Shown: one piece after another, positions 43,401 to 51,212 of the stretch
How positions within the stretch are numbered: position 1 is the stretch's first letter
Layout of the letters: each line of letters opens with the position of its first letter
Assembly: GCA_016715985.1 (NCBI GenBank)
Contig: JADJXD010000001.1
Coordinates: 1,550,001 to 1,614,000 of the forward strand
Reading direction: 5' to 3'
Length of the DNA stretch: 64,000 nt
Source of the DNA: Saprospiraceae bacterium
Lineage (GTDB): Bacteria; Bacteroidota; Bacteroidia; Chitinophagales; Saprospiraceae
Position numbers and translations under genes: made by a program
Notes under the pieces: generated by a model
What the model was told of the DNA's origin: nothing
The model's database searches: none
The model's input: the letters and a program-made list of their open reading frames with translations, nothing else

Positions 43401-44804
43401 CTAAAAAGCATAGCCTATCAACAATCGCAATTCATTATGTGAAGTGTTTAATCTTTCATAATTTCTTGAAGTGTAATAGAAGGAATTTCTGTGATAATAA
43501 TCATATCCCAACCCCAGAGACAATCCGGAATAAAACGGATACAAATATCTTGCACGTAATAATTGGAGATTTTCCCAACCTTTTGGTTGAATTCTGGAGA
43601 ATATTCTGAAAAAATTGACATCTGCCACCACCTTACCAAGACCAGCATATGCAAACATTGCTTCGGTTTCAATCATAAATCCTTGCCCATAAATGTAGTC
43701 TCTGTAAAAGTTTTCAAAGATTTCCGGATTTACCGGTTTTACCATTTCTGAATTTCCGCTCCCGAATAATACGACACCTGCTTTGAAGGAAGTCATATAT
43801 CTGAACTTTCCAATTGTTCTGAAACGCCACCAGTCTCCTGTTACTACAACTGAACCGATTTTAAACAAATCATTATGCACAAAATCATAGTGCTGTGAAA
43901 TACTGACGATTTCGGTGCGTTGCCTTTGATTGACCAACTTTCTACCGATAATCACGGCATCGGAACTAAAATTAAAATAAGAATCATAAAAATTGGCTGT
44001 ATGAGGAAAATTAAACCATGAATCAACGGTAAAATACTCAAACGGTCCAAAAGAATTCTGGTATCTATCCAAAAGGTTGCCATATGTCAGATTCATTTCC
44101 AAAATAGAGCCCGTATTTCTGAAATCGGTGAAAGTTTTTCTAAAGGGATAATTAAATCCTACAAAAATATCTCCTTGTAACGAAGTTTCAGAGCTTTCAG
44201 AATATGGAATACCATAACCAAAAAGTAGTCTGTTCAATCCCGCCATAGGGTTGAGTACACCACCGGCAATATTTCTCAGGGCTGTATTGCGTCCGGCAGA
44301 ACGATGATTCCAGCTTAAATCTGAAAGTCTGTACAGTACTTCTCCCAAGTATGCGCCGCCTAAGGAAGTCGTAAACAAGTCTATCTCGCTGGGCGGCTCT
44401 GTCTCTCCAAAATATTCCCACATCAGACTACCTCCTATGACATAAGGTATAGATTCCAGATAGCCGAATCCTGAAAGTCGTGATGAATTATAAAAAAGCG
44501 AACCGTGGTACGGATGTCCAAACCAGTTGGTAGGAAAGGCATCTCCATCTGTCATAAATCCCCTTTTAATATTAACCCACCATGAGGAAGGAGTTACTAC
44601 CGCCCACTCTGCCTTTTTAATGTGCACATCATATCTGTTGATCAATACATTAAGGCCTGTAATATAACTGACAGGTCTGTAATAGTTTTTTTTCAATACT
44701 TTCTCTTCTTTTAAAGGAAAAGTATCTGTAAACTGAGATGAAATATGCTCAATATTATTAAGCATAAATACAATTAAAAGGTATATTTTCAATAATCCTT
44801 TCAT
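43401..44804 (-). CDS. DUF3943 outer-membrane-associated protein
   Basis: 467 residues from the ATG at 44804; a longer frame to 44879 adds 25 residues ahead of the signal peptide and is unlikely. Signal peptide LLKIYLLIVFMLNNIEHISSQ. Residues about 85-190 carry the DUF3943 hallmarks (DGDAFPTNWFGHPYHGSLFYN, then LMWEYFGETEPPSEIDLFTT). The C-terminal half is a series of alternating beta strands ending in an aromatic residue (LRLLIGYAF), as in outer-membrane barrels. Function unknown; not in an operon. Confidence 0.85.
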   Translation of the reverse strand: MKGLLKIYLLIVFMLNNIEHISSQFTDTFPLKEEKVLKKNYYRPVSYITGLNVLINRYDVHIKKAEWAVVTPSSWWVNIKRGFMTDGDAFPTNWFGHPYHGSLFYNSSRLSGFGYLESIPYVIGGSLMWEYFGETEPPSEIDLFTTSLGGAYLGEVLYRLSDLSWNHRSAGRNTALRNIAGGVLNPMAGLNRLLFGYGIPYSESSETSLQGDIFVGFNYPFRKTFTDFRNTGSILEMNLTYGNLLDRYQNSFGPFEYFTVDSWFNFPHTANFYDSYFNFSSDAVIIGRKLVNQRQRTEIVSISQHYDFVHNDLFKIGSVVVTGDWWRFRTIGKFRYMTSFKAGVVLFGSGNSEMVKPVNPEIFENFYRDYIYGQGFMIETEAMFAYAGLGKVVADVNFFRIFSRIQPKGWENLQLLRARYLYPFYSGLSLGLGYDYYHRNSFYYTSRNYERLNTSHNELRLLIGYAF

Positions 44805-44971
44805 AATACAAAAATACCACAACTTTGAGAAAATAATGATGATATAAATCATGTAGATTCTATCAATCTCTTTTTCCACAACGAATTTTCAGTATTAAGT
44901 ATCTGAATTCCGAATATTTCCGACGTATTTGTATTAAAAGCCCAATAAAAATATAGTGTTTTTAGTTCGTC

Positions 44972-47383
44972 CTACCTAACGATCATCAGTTTTTTAGTAG
45001 CCGATCTCGTTTTTGTTTTAAAAGTAAGAAAATAGACTCCTGAATTGATAGCATCATTCAGATTCATTGAAATAACTCTGTCTGCTGCTCCAAATATCTC
45101 TTTTTGAAGTACTACTCTACCGTTTATATCTTTAACAATAACCGATTCCGGCTGATGCCCATCCTTCCAGCTGATGTTTATTGCGGATGAAATGGCAGCA
45201 GGATTGGGAAAGACAGAAATGGGTGAAATATTTGTTTCTTCAGTTGAAGTAGGTCGATTGGGAAAATCGAAATCCAGTAAGATATTATTCGATACGGTCA
45301 GATTATTGTAAATTGCTTCAGGCATAAGTGATGATGTCTCTACTTTTACAAATTCGGATAGATAACCGGATTTTTGGGGTGTGAAAATAAAGCTAAACAG
45401 TTTGACACTTTGATCCACACTGATGGGCTCCACATTTTGTTGAATCCAAACAAGTCTTAATATGTCAGTTGGAGCAAAATAGTTGTAATGTACATGATTG
45501 ATATTTAAATGGCCGCTTCCCGAACCTTGAAAGCTGATATTTGCAAATTTTAATTCAAACTGTAATCCAATAATATTATTAAAATTGGGTGAATATATTT
45601 CCATCTCGTAGCTCATTCCTTCAGTTAGATAATCATTGTATGCTATAAATTTTAATGGAGGAATTTCAGGTTTCTGGAGTAAAACAGCATTCACCATACC
45701 ATAGATTTTATTGACACCATTTTGAGTGTATCTCAAGGTCAAAGGGATAGTCTGTCCGCTGTACGATGCATCAAAAAATATAGAAATAAGGTATGAACCA
45801 CCATCGTGCGAAATTCTGAGATTGGAAATTCCGGCAGGCAATTGTGTACCGGAAGGAATAAATGAAATGGCCTCTACTTTGTACCCGTTGTTTTCGTTGA
45901 CAATGATTTGTGGAAGAATATTTAAAGATAAATTTTTAGTTACTTTTGTAATACAGAAAAGGGTGTCCGTGAGATCATAAATATGAAGATACTCCTGCAA
46001 AGGTTGCTCCAATTTCATCAATCGGATGGTATCTGCAACATCCACACTACTAAAACTGTATGAATGATGGGAAAAAGGATTTTCAACCATGCTCCTGGCA
46101 GTAACAAATTTATATGTATCATCAAAATCTATCACCATATCCTGATTACAAACATGTTTGAAATCTTCCCGAATAAAGATAATTTGTACATGTTGATCCA
46201 CCTTGCCAGTCAGCCAGTTTAGCATTGTCCAAATTCTCAATTTCTTTTCGCACTCGACTAAAATTTGATCTGTGAACGTAACTGAAAAATGGTTTTTGCA
46301 CAGTTTGTGAATCAAAGGCTCACCTACATAATATTGTGGACTGCAATCCGGTATAGTTATATTCAAAGGAAGCGATATCAGACAATCCGCTATATTTATA
46401 ATGGGTTCCAATACAACTTTGTTGTAAGAGACTACACAACTATCTGTATATATGATTGCTTCACTTTTAGAATTTTCAATCCGGATAAAATCTGACAACA
46501 CACCATCCTTTTCAGGAATGAGTGAGATATAGGCCAAAGTATCGCCATCGTTCCCGGAAATCATATTCGATATCCATAAAAATCTGTACTTGTCAGCTCC
46601 CGCAGAAACGAAATCTGTATTGGGATATTTTTGAATATCCACTATTTTGGCATTGACAGAACTGAAAGTAAAAAAAGCTGCCTGATACGCTTCCTGATCA
46701 TCAAAATAGAGCGGAAAAGTAATTTCTTCACCCTTTTTTATTTCCTGATTCTCAAAAATTAATGAAGCACTTTTACCAACTATGTCCGGACACTTTCCAT
46801 CACAATAATCTGTAACGGCATGCGAGACCATGCCCCTCTTAGTTGTAATTATTCTTACTTCATCATGTTCGGTAGTGATTCCATTTAGGACGAATTCAGA
46901 TGTATTTGTTTGCGTTATGTTCGGGCTTTGGTCAATGGTAAATAAGTATTGGTTTTGAAAATGCAAACTGTCATAAAGTAAACTATTTTTAATCATAACA
47001 ACATGAGATTCAGTTGTCACAATGCCGTCATTGACATTTCCGGTTAACAGGGCAAAATCAGATAATTCTTTTTCACCTATAATCCCCAATCTCACCAAGC
47101 TCAAATCCTTCAAAGATAATTGTGGTTTCTTCAAACTCACCGGCTCGACAATAATCGTATATTGGTAAGAATTGACCAGATTTTCAAATACGGCAGGTTG
47201 ATTAATTGTTTGTTTTAGAAATACTTTATTGAGTCCTGAATTTAAATACAGGCTGGTTTTAAAACTTTCACCTGATGGTATGTCACAGATATCAGTCACA
47301 AAAACAGATAATTTTCCGGTCTGAGATATAAGTTCAAATTGCAGAATAAAAATGATCAGAAAGATGGTAAATTTGCTTTTCAT
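44972..47383 (-). CDS. cohesin-like secreted protein with type-A T9SS tail
   Basis: 803 residues. Signal peptide (FLIIFILQFELISQ). Residues about 85-130 (LSLKDLSLVRLGI ... NVNDGIVTTESHVVMIKNSLL) resemble a degenerate dockerin-like repeat. Two cohesin-type beta sandwiches follow, at about 215-325 (ITFPLYFDDQEAYQAAFFTF) and 600-720 (MSYEMEIYSPNFNNIIGLQFEL). The tail ISVFPNPAAISSAINISW ... GVYFLTFKTKTRSATKKL is a T9SS type-A domain. Such proteins in Bacteroidota are surface proteins of unknown role, not cellulosome parts. No enzyme domain. Confidence 0.82.
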   Translation of the reverse strand: MKSKFTIFLIIFILQFELISQTGKLSVFVTDICDIPSGESFKTSLYLNSGLNKVFLKQTINQPAVFENLVNSYQYTIIVEPVSLKKPQLSLKDLSLVRLGIIGEKELSDFALLTGNVNDGIVTTESHVVMIKNSLLYDSLHFQNQYLFTIDQSPNITQTNTSEFVLNGITTEHDEVRIITTKRGMVSHAVTDYCDGKCPDIVGKSASLIFENQEIKKGEEITFPLYFDDQEAYQAAFFTFSSVNAKIVDIQKYPNTDFVSAGADKYRFLWISNMISGNDGDTLAYISLIPEKDGVLSDFIRIENSKSEAIIYTDSCVVSYNKVVLEPIINIADCLISLPLNITIPDCSPQYYVGEPLIHKLCKNHFSVTFTDQILVECEKKLRIWTMLNWLTGKVDQHVQIIFIREDFKHVCNQDMVIDFDDTYKFVTARSMVENPFSHHSYSFSSVDVADTIRLMKLEQPLQEYLHIYDLTDTLFCITKVTKNLSLNILPQIIVNENNGYKVEAISFIPSGTQLPAGISNLRISHDGGSYLISIFFDASYSGQTIPLTLRYTQNGVNKIYGMVNAVLLQKPEIPPLKFIAYNDYLTEGMSYEMEIYSPNFNNIIGLQFELKFANISFQGSGSGHLNINHVHYNYFAPTDILRLVWIQQNVEPISVDQSVKLFSFIFTPQKSGYLSEFVKVETSSLMPEAIYNNLTVSNNILLDFDFPNRPTSTEETNISPISVFPNPAAISSAINISWKDGHQPESVIVKDINGRVVLQKEIFGAADRVISMNLNDAINSGVYFLTFKTKTRSATKKLMIVR

Positions 47384-47391
47384 AAATTTTG

Positions 47392-47430
47392 TTTTTTAGA
47401 ATTTCACATTTTTTTTTAGAATTTCACATT
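47392..47430. repeat. 20-bp tandem duplication in the 5' leader of the cohesin-like gene
   Basis: TTTTTTAGAATTTCACATT occurs twice in tandem (47392-47410 and 47412-47430), between a -7-like box and the start codon at 47383. Confidence 0.75.
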
Positions 47431-47439
47431 ATAGCAAAA

Positions 47440-47447
47440 CAAAAATA
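47440..47447 (-). promoter_or_regulatory. -7 box for the cohesin-like gene
   Basis: The minus strand reads TATTTTTG. It would give a leader of about 50 nt containing the tandem duplication. No well-placed -33 box. Confidence 0.4.
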
Positions 47448-47611
47448 TTACAAATATTTATATAAATCAACTTTTATGGGCTTTTTTAGACAGGATTCAA
47501 TAGAAAAATTCCCTGTTTGTAAAAAATTAGTATTTGCTAAAGGAGTCATGAGATTTTTATGATTGTGTCTGAAATTAAGAATACCAGATGGCGGTAGTTG
47601 TCCCCCGATCG

Positions 47612-47696
47612 TCGCAGTTTTTGCCCGCTATTGGGGCAGATAAATGCAACTGCGATTCCATTCCTCTTGCAAGCGCAAGTTTTCAACTTGTGCTTG
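47612..47696. repeat. structured REP-like palindromes 3' of the PIN-toxin island
   Basis: First hairpin: TCGCAGTT (47612-47619) with AACTGCGA (47648-47655), enclosing an inner TGCCC...GGGCA stem. Second: CAAGCGCAAGTT (47670-47681) with AACTTGTGCTTG (47685-47696), 12 bp with one G-U pair. More GC-rich than the surroundings. They lie 8 bp from the first toxin stop and could end transcription or be a mobile palindrome. Confidence 0.6.
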
Positions 47697-47704
47697 AATT
47701 CCTT

Positions 47705-48094
47705 CTACAAGCTATGTGGATCAATAACTTTTAACCCAACTATATTCTTAAAATCAGGAATATTCCGGGAGATTAGCTCCATGTCATAGACAAGAGCTGT
47801 AACGGCTATGATAGCATCCGGAAGTTTAGTTTTGTGGTTTTTTCGGATTTCAATAGTGGCTTCTACTACATTGTTTGTCAAATCCAAGACAGTGGAATCC
47901 TTAATAAAATTGGAAATAGTATTATAATGTTTGTCAAGAGTATTAAAACCAAGAAGTTCAATTTTTGAAATTACTGAAACTTGTGGAACAGCATCAATAA
48001 TACCATTCATAAAATCCATGCCTGAGACTGGAAATTTATTGCCGAGATAATCAATGACTGCATTAGTGTCAATTAAATACTGAGGTTGTTCCAT
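47705..48094 (-). CDS. PIN-domain toxin (VapC-like), module 1
   Basis: 129 residues with the PIN nuclease signature: YLIDTNAVIDYL (first Asp), ISKIELLGF (Glu), KLPDAIIAVTALVY (second acidic pair) and SRNIPDFKNI. PIN toxins are Mg-dependent ribonucleases often targeting tRNA or rRNA. It overlaps its putative antitoxin gene by 22 bp and is a clear paralogue of the toxin at 48291-48683, sharing the ending IDPH[S/N]L. Targets unknown. Confidence 0.92.
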   Translation of the reverse strand: MEQPQYLIDTNAVIDYLGNKFPVSGMDFMNGIIDAVPQVSVISKIELLGFNTLDKHYNTISNFIKDSTVLDLTNNVVEATIEIRKNHKTKLPDAIIAVTALVYDMELISRNIPDFKNIVGLKVIDPHSL

Positions 48095-48288
48095 TCGTCA
48101 CGGCTTTGCTTTACATAATTTTGAAGTTCGTCAGCCACATCAGTTGGTAGTTTGCCGGCATACTTTTCAGAAAGTTTCTGTTGCGGTTTGATACTTTTTT
48201 GCAAAACCTTAATAATCTGTAAGTCTTCCAGATCTTCTAAAAGCTTGTAAGCCTTGATATTTTTGATTTGAATTAATACTGTTTCCAT
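48073..48288 (-). CDS. putative antitoxin of PIN module 1
   Basis: 71 residues directly upstream of and overlapping toxin 1. The N-terminus (VLIQIKNIKAYKLLEDLEDLQIIKVL) parallels that of the second antitoxin (TIDIINEKAIKLLQDLELLQLIRV), while the C-terminal part (LQNYVKQSRDEWN) should wrap the toxin. No ribbon-helix-helix or AbrB motif is obvious; it belongs to the small helical antitoxins found with PIN toxins in Bacteroidota. The antitoxin role is inferred from position and size. Confidence 0.82.
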   Translation of the reverse strand: METVLIQIKNIKAYKLLEDLEDLQIIKVLQKSIKPQQKLSEKYAGKLPTDVADELQNYVKQSRDEWNNLSI

Positions 48289-48290
48289 TA

Positions 48291-48683
48291 TTAAAGATTA
48301 TGAGGGTCAATTAAATTTAGTCCCTTTATACTTTTAAAATCAGAAATATTTCGAGTTATTAATGTATATCCATAAACTAAGGCTGATGCAGCAATAATAG
48401 CATCGGGGAGTTTTATTTTGTAAGTTTTTCGTATTTCAGCTGTTTTATTTTTGATTGGGTTATCAAGTTCGATCACCATGACGTCGGAGATAAAATTATT
48501 AAGTACTTCTATATCTTTTTCAGATGTAGTTTTCCAACAAAGTAATTCAATCTCTGTTATAACAGAAATACAAGGTTGGGAATTTATTAGAGATTCGTCA
48601 ATGTATTTCTCAGCAGCAGGAGGAAATAGTTGTTGAAGGTAGTAGATTGCAGTATTCGTGTCCCATATGGATTCTATTCCCAT
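48291..48683 (-). CDS. PIN-domain toxin (VapC-like), module 2
   Basis: 130 residues, paralogous to toxin 1: ESIWDTNTAIYYL, ITEIELLCW, KLPDAIIAASALVYGYTLITRNISDF and IDPHNL. All PIN acidic positions appear intact, so it is probably active. Its stop lies 2 bp before the start of antitoxin 1, and its start overlaps antitoxin 2 by 10 bp, so all four genes read as one transcript. Confidence 0.92.
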   Translation of the reverse strand: MGIESIWDTNTAIYYLQQLFPPAAEKYIDESLINSQPCISVITEIELLCWKTTSEKDIEVLNNFISDVMVIELDNPIKNKTAEIRKTYKIKLPDAIIAASALVYGYTLITRNISDFKSIKGLNLIDPHNL

Positions 48684-48880
48684 CCGTCACGAAGTTTTTC
48701 TAATTGGTCATCAATTTCATCAAGGCTTTGTTTAGTCATTGAACCTTTATGGCGATTAGCCCAATTGGTTATGGGTAAGTTTTGCTCTTTTCGTACACGG
48801 ATAAGTTGTAATAGTTCCAAGTCTTGTAGGAGCTTTATAGCTTTTTCGTTGATAATGTCAATGGTCACTGTTTGTATCAT
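48674..48880 (-). CDS. putative antitoxin of PIN module 2
   Basis: 68 residues, first gene of the four-gene toxin island. Shares the AIKLLQDLELLQLI helix with antitoxin 1 and ends LEKLRDGWE, overlapping the toxin 2 start by 10 bp. No DNA-binding motif is obvious. No strong promoter box was seen upstream, where a structured repeat lies at 48967-49035. Confidence 0.82.
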   Translation of the reverse strand: MIQTVTIDIINEKAIKLLQDLELLQLIRVRKEQNLPITNWANRHKGSMTKQSLDEIDDQLEKLRDGWE

Positions 48881-48966
48881 CTTTCAATTATATTTTTAAA
48901 AATGCCTGTTTCGTATAAATAATGAAACGAAAAATTTGTTAGAAAAGTTTTATGTGCAAAAATAAG

Positions 48967-49035
48967 TTGAAACCCTGCTAAACGTAGTTTGCAACTACGT
49001 CTGAGTATTGTTACCCAATACGTAGCAGTTTTCAA
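48967..49035. repeat. three-stem palindromic repeat upstream of the PIN-toxin island
   Basis: An outer stem pairs TTGAAA...CTGCTA with TAGCAG...TTTCAA. Two inner hairpins follow one another: ACGTAGTT-TGC-AACTACGT (48982-49000) and GTATTG-TTACC-CAATAC (about 49005-49021). The fold is a three-way junction of REP-like type. It has no coding capacity and lies between the toxin island and the OmpA terminator. Confidence 0.6.
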
Positions 49036-49086
49036 TCATGATACCATACTTAAATGAATAATTCTAGATCCTGATTTTTTTTAAAA

Positions 49087-49127
49087 AAAAACTCCCCATC
49101 AACTAATAAAGCTGACAGGGAGTTTTT
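49087..49127 (-). terminator. terminator of the OmpA/ice-binding operon
   Basis: On the minus strand AAAAACTCCC and GGGAGTTTTT form a 10-bp stem with about 21 nt between, followed by further T residues (to about 49082). It lies 56 bp after the OmpA stop. Confidence 0.75.
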
Positions 49128-49182
49128 GATTTTTTGAAATAAAATCTGAAACAGACTATATTACAGACTTGATACACATAGA

Positions 49183-51207
49183 TTAATGTTGTGGGATAAT
49201 GTCAATAATAACAGTACGATTATAAAATCTCTCTTCAGGTAGGGTGTTTTTGAATGGGGATAATGAAGAATCTTCTCCAAATCCATATACCTCAAATGTT
49301 ACATCCTTTCTACCTGCCTTTGCAAGACTTTTCTCAAGAATTTTGTGAACATCATGTGCTCTCGCTAAAGATAAATTATAGTTATTTAATTCATCTCCAA
49401 TTGTATCTGTATAACCATGAATATATACCCGGCTACCCTGTGGAATAGCAGGTGTGATGACTTCATTCAGATATTTTTCATAAAGATCGATAGCTTTAGA
49501 GTCATTAAATTCATACAAAACACTGTATCTCATTCCTTCATGATCTTTCATCGGAGTCCAAAGATTGATTTCAGAAGTTGAATTTCTTACGAATGTTGAA
49601 CCATCTTTTTTGGTACCTTTCATGACAAACTTATAGTCGCCTTTCGTTTGATCCCCTAAAATGGATTTTCCCGAAAGAAATACATTCTTTCCTGTAAAAG
49701 GTCCGTAATTTTTAATATTTCCTTTTGGATCCGTCACATCCATTGACCAGAAACTGAGATTGTTATTTTTGTCTTCCACATTAAAAGAAACATAACTATC
49801 TAAAGGAGCAAATTGTGTTGCCTTGATTTGAACAGGCTTCAATGACTTAGCATTTACGTTTCCGTATTCCATCAGCAATTCCGGTGAATTACTCTCAATG
49901 GAAACCCTTCTGTCTCCTTCTCGCAACAGGTCAAGTTCTAGTGTTCCTCCGGGTTGCTCTGATGGAAGTTTTGGCTTGGTACTACCTTGTACGGCTATTC
50001 TGTTTGCAGCGATTCCAAAAGTTCCTGTAAGATATTTTTGTACTGATTCAGCCATTTTTTTACCATCATCAGCACCTTTTTCAGATGACCCTACCAAAGT
50101 GATAGAGGTTGACGGATTTCTGATTAAACGATCACCGATAACATTCAGTAAATTGTAATAAACCAACATCACTTTTTCTGACCGGTCAGATGTATTGTCA
50201 GGTTCGAATATACCAGCCTGATCTTCTTTAAAATCTTTAACCTGATCTTTGTTTAATAAGACATATCGTTCAGGAATTTCTGTAGATCCCAAATCAAAAA
50301 AGACATAATTTCGTAATGGGAAAGTTTCACTTACAATACGCTGAGAAGCAATATTTTTAGGAGATTTTACTGTAAAATAAATATCATCCATACTCATTGA
50401 TGCATTCGCTACAGGTATTTCTTTACCACGTCCGAATTTCAGTCCGGCACCGACTCTGACAGTTGTTATATTCCACGTTTCTACATTTCGGGGTGACTGT
50501 CCGAAGTAGGGTTGGAAAGATACAAAAGGTGATAGTATCGTTTGTATTTGATTATCCCTTGAATTCATCGGAATGTCCAATCCTGCCCCGATTTGAGCCG
50601 AAATCAGATTTTCTCTGACGTTACTGATATCACCTTTGACAGGAGGCACCAGTTCCTGATTTGGAAATGCCGGGTTTCTTCCCAAAGTATATGTAAAAGA
50701 TTTGTCCGTATTAAATGCAAACCTTGGACCTGCATACAGATAAAAATTAGATCCCCCCGGCGCAAATCGCAAACTTGGCTCTACGGTTATGTAGTTTAGG
50801 TTTACAGATAAATCGGCAGGACAATCACAATCTGAGATGACCTGATCAAATTTACTGTTTCGATTATCAATACCGGCGTGCAACATAAATCCCCAACCCG
50901 TAGCGGCATTATTGTACTCAATGGTCGGAGCTAGGAACAGACCGGTTCCTTTTCCATCATGAAAAGCAACAGGTGGTGTGAAATCAGCAGTCAACTGTTG
51001 TGTGGATCCTCGGTGAAAATTAAAATTTGCTCCACCTGCAATTCCAAACAACCAGGATGGTTTTTCATATTTGTAGATTTGTGCATTTACCGAAGTAAAC
51101 AGACCTGTCAGAATAATAATGCTGAGCATTAAACTCTTCGTCAAAGATTTTACTGAAAGTCTTATGCGAAGCGGCTTTCTTGATTTTAAATTTAGATTCA
51201 TTTTCAT
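49183..51207 (-). CDS. OmpA-family outer-membrane protein with two OmpA-like regions
   Basis: 674 residues. Signal peptide ending TGLFTSVNAQ, then an N-terminal barrel-like region (GIAGGANFNFHRGS ... VRVGAGLKFGRG, residues 45-245). The middle has an OmpA-like alpha/beta segment (YVFFDLGSTEIPERY ... GDRRVSIES, about 285-440). A canonical OmpA C-terminal domain ends the protein (VYIHGYTDTIGDELNNYNLSLARAHDV ... ERFYNRTVIIDI), the part that binds peptidoglycan. It starts 5 bp after the ice-binding-domain lipoprotein gene, so the two are one operon and probably one surface complex. Confidence 0.92.
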   Translation of the reverse strand: MKMNLNLKSRKPLRIRLSVKSLTKSLMLSIIILTGLFTSVNAQIYKYEKPSWLFGIAGGANFNFHRGSTQQLTADFTPPVAFHDGKGTGLFLAPTIEYNNAATGWGFMLHAGIDNRNSKFDQVISDCDCPADLSVNLNYITVEPSLRFAPGGSNFYLYAGPRFAFNTDKSFTYTLGRNPAFPNQELVPPVKGDISNVRENLISAQIGAGLDIPMNSRDNQIQTILSPFVSFQPYFGQSPRNVETWNITTVRVGAGLKFGRGKEIPVANASMSMDDIYFTVKSPKNIASQRIVSETFPLRNYVFFDLGSTEIPERYVLLNKDQVKDFKEDQAGIFEPDNTSDRSEKVMLVYYNLLNVIGDRLIRNPSTSITLVGSSEKGADDGKKMAESVQKYLTGTFGIAANRIAVQGSTKPKLPSEQPGGTLELDLLREGDRRVSIESNSPELLMEYGNVNAKSLKPVQIKATQFAPLDSYVSFNVEDKNNNLSFWSMDVTDPKGNIKNYGPFTGKNVFLSGKSILGDQTKGDYKFVMKGTKKDGSTFVRNSTSEINLWTPMKDHEGMRYSVLYEFNDSKAIDLYEKYLNEVITPAIPQGSRVYIHGYTDTIGDELNNYNLSLARAHDVHKILEKSLAKAGRKDVTFEVYGFGEDSSLSPFKNTLPEERFYNRTVIIDIIPQH

Positions 51208-51212
51208 ATAAT

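Larger units (their letters stand above)
47384..47704. other. 321-bp intergenic region with leader duplication and paired hairpins
   Basis: No gene seen. Contains the duplicated leader segment, a -7-like box and, next to the toxin stop, two hairpins (47612-47655 and 47670-47696). Confidence 0.5.

Noticed and set aside
44809..44816. TATTTTTG on the minus strand as promoter for the DUF3943 gene
   Set aside because: It is only 4 bp from the start codon, so the expected transcription start would fall at or inside the coding region.
44972..47383. Cellulosome component
   Set aside because: Cohesin-like folds are common in T9SS surface proteins, and no glycoside hydrolase or proper dockerin is in the window.
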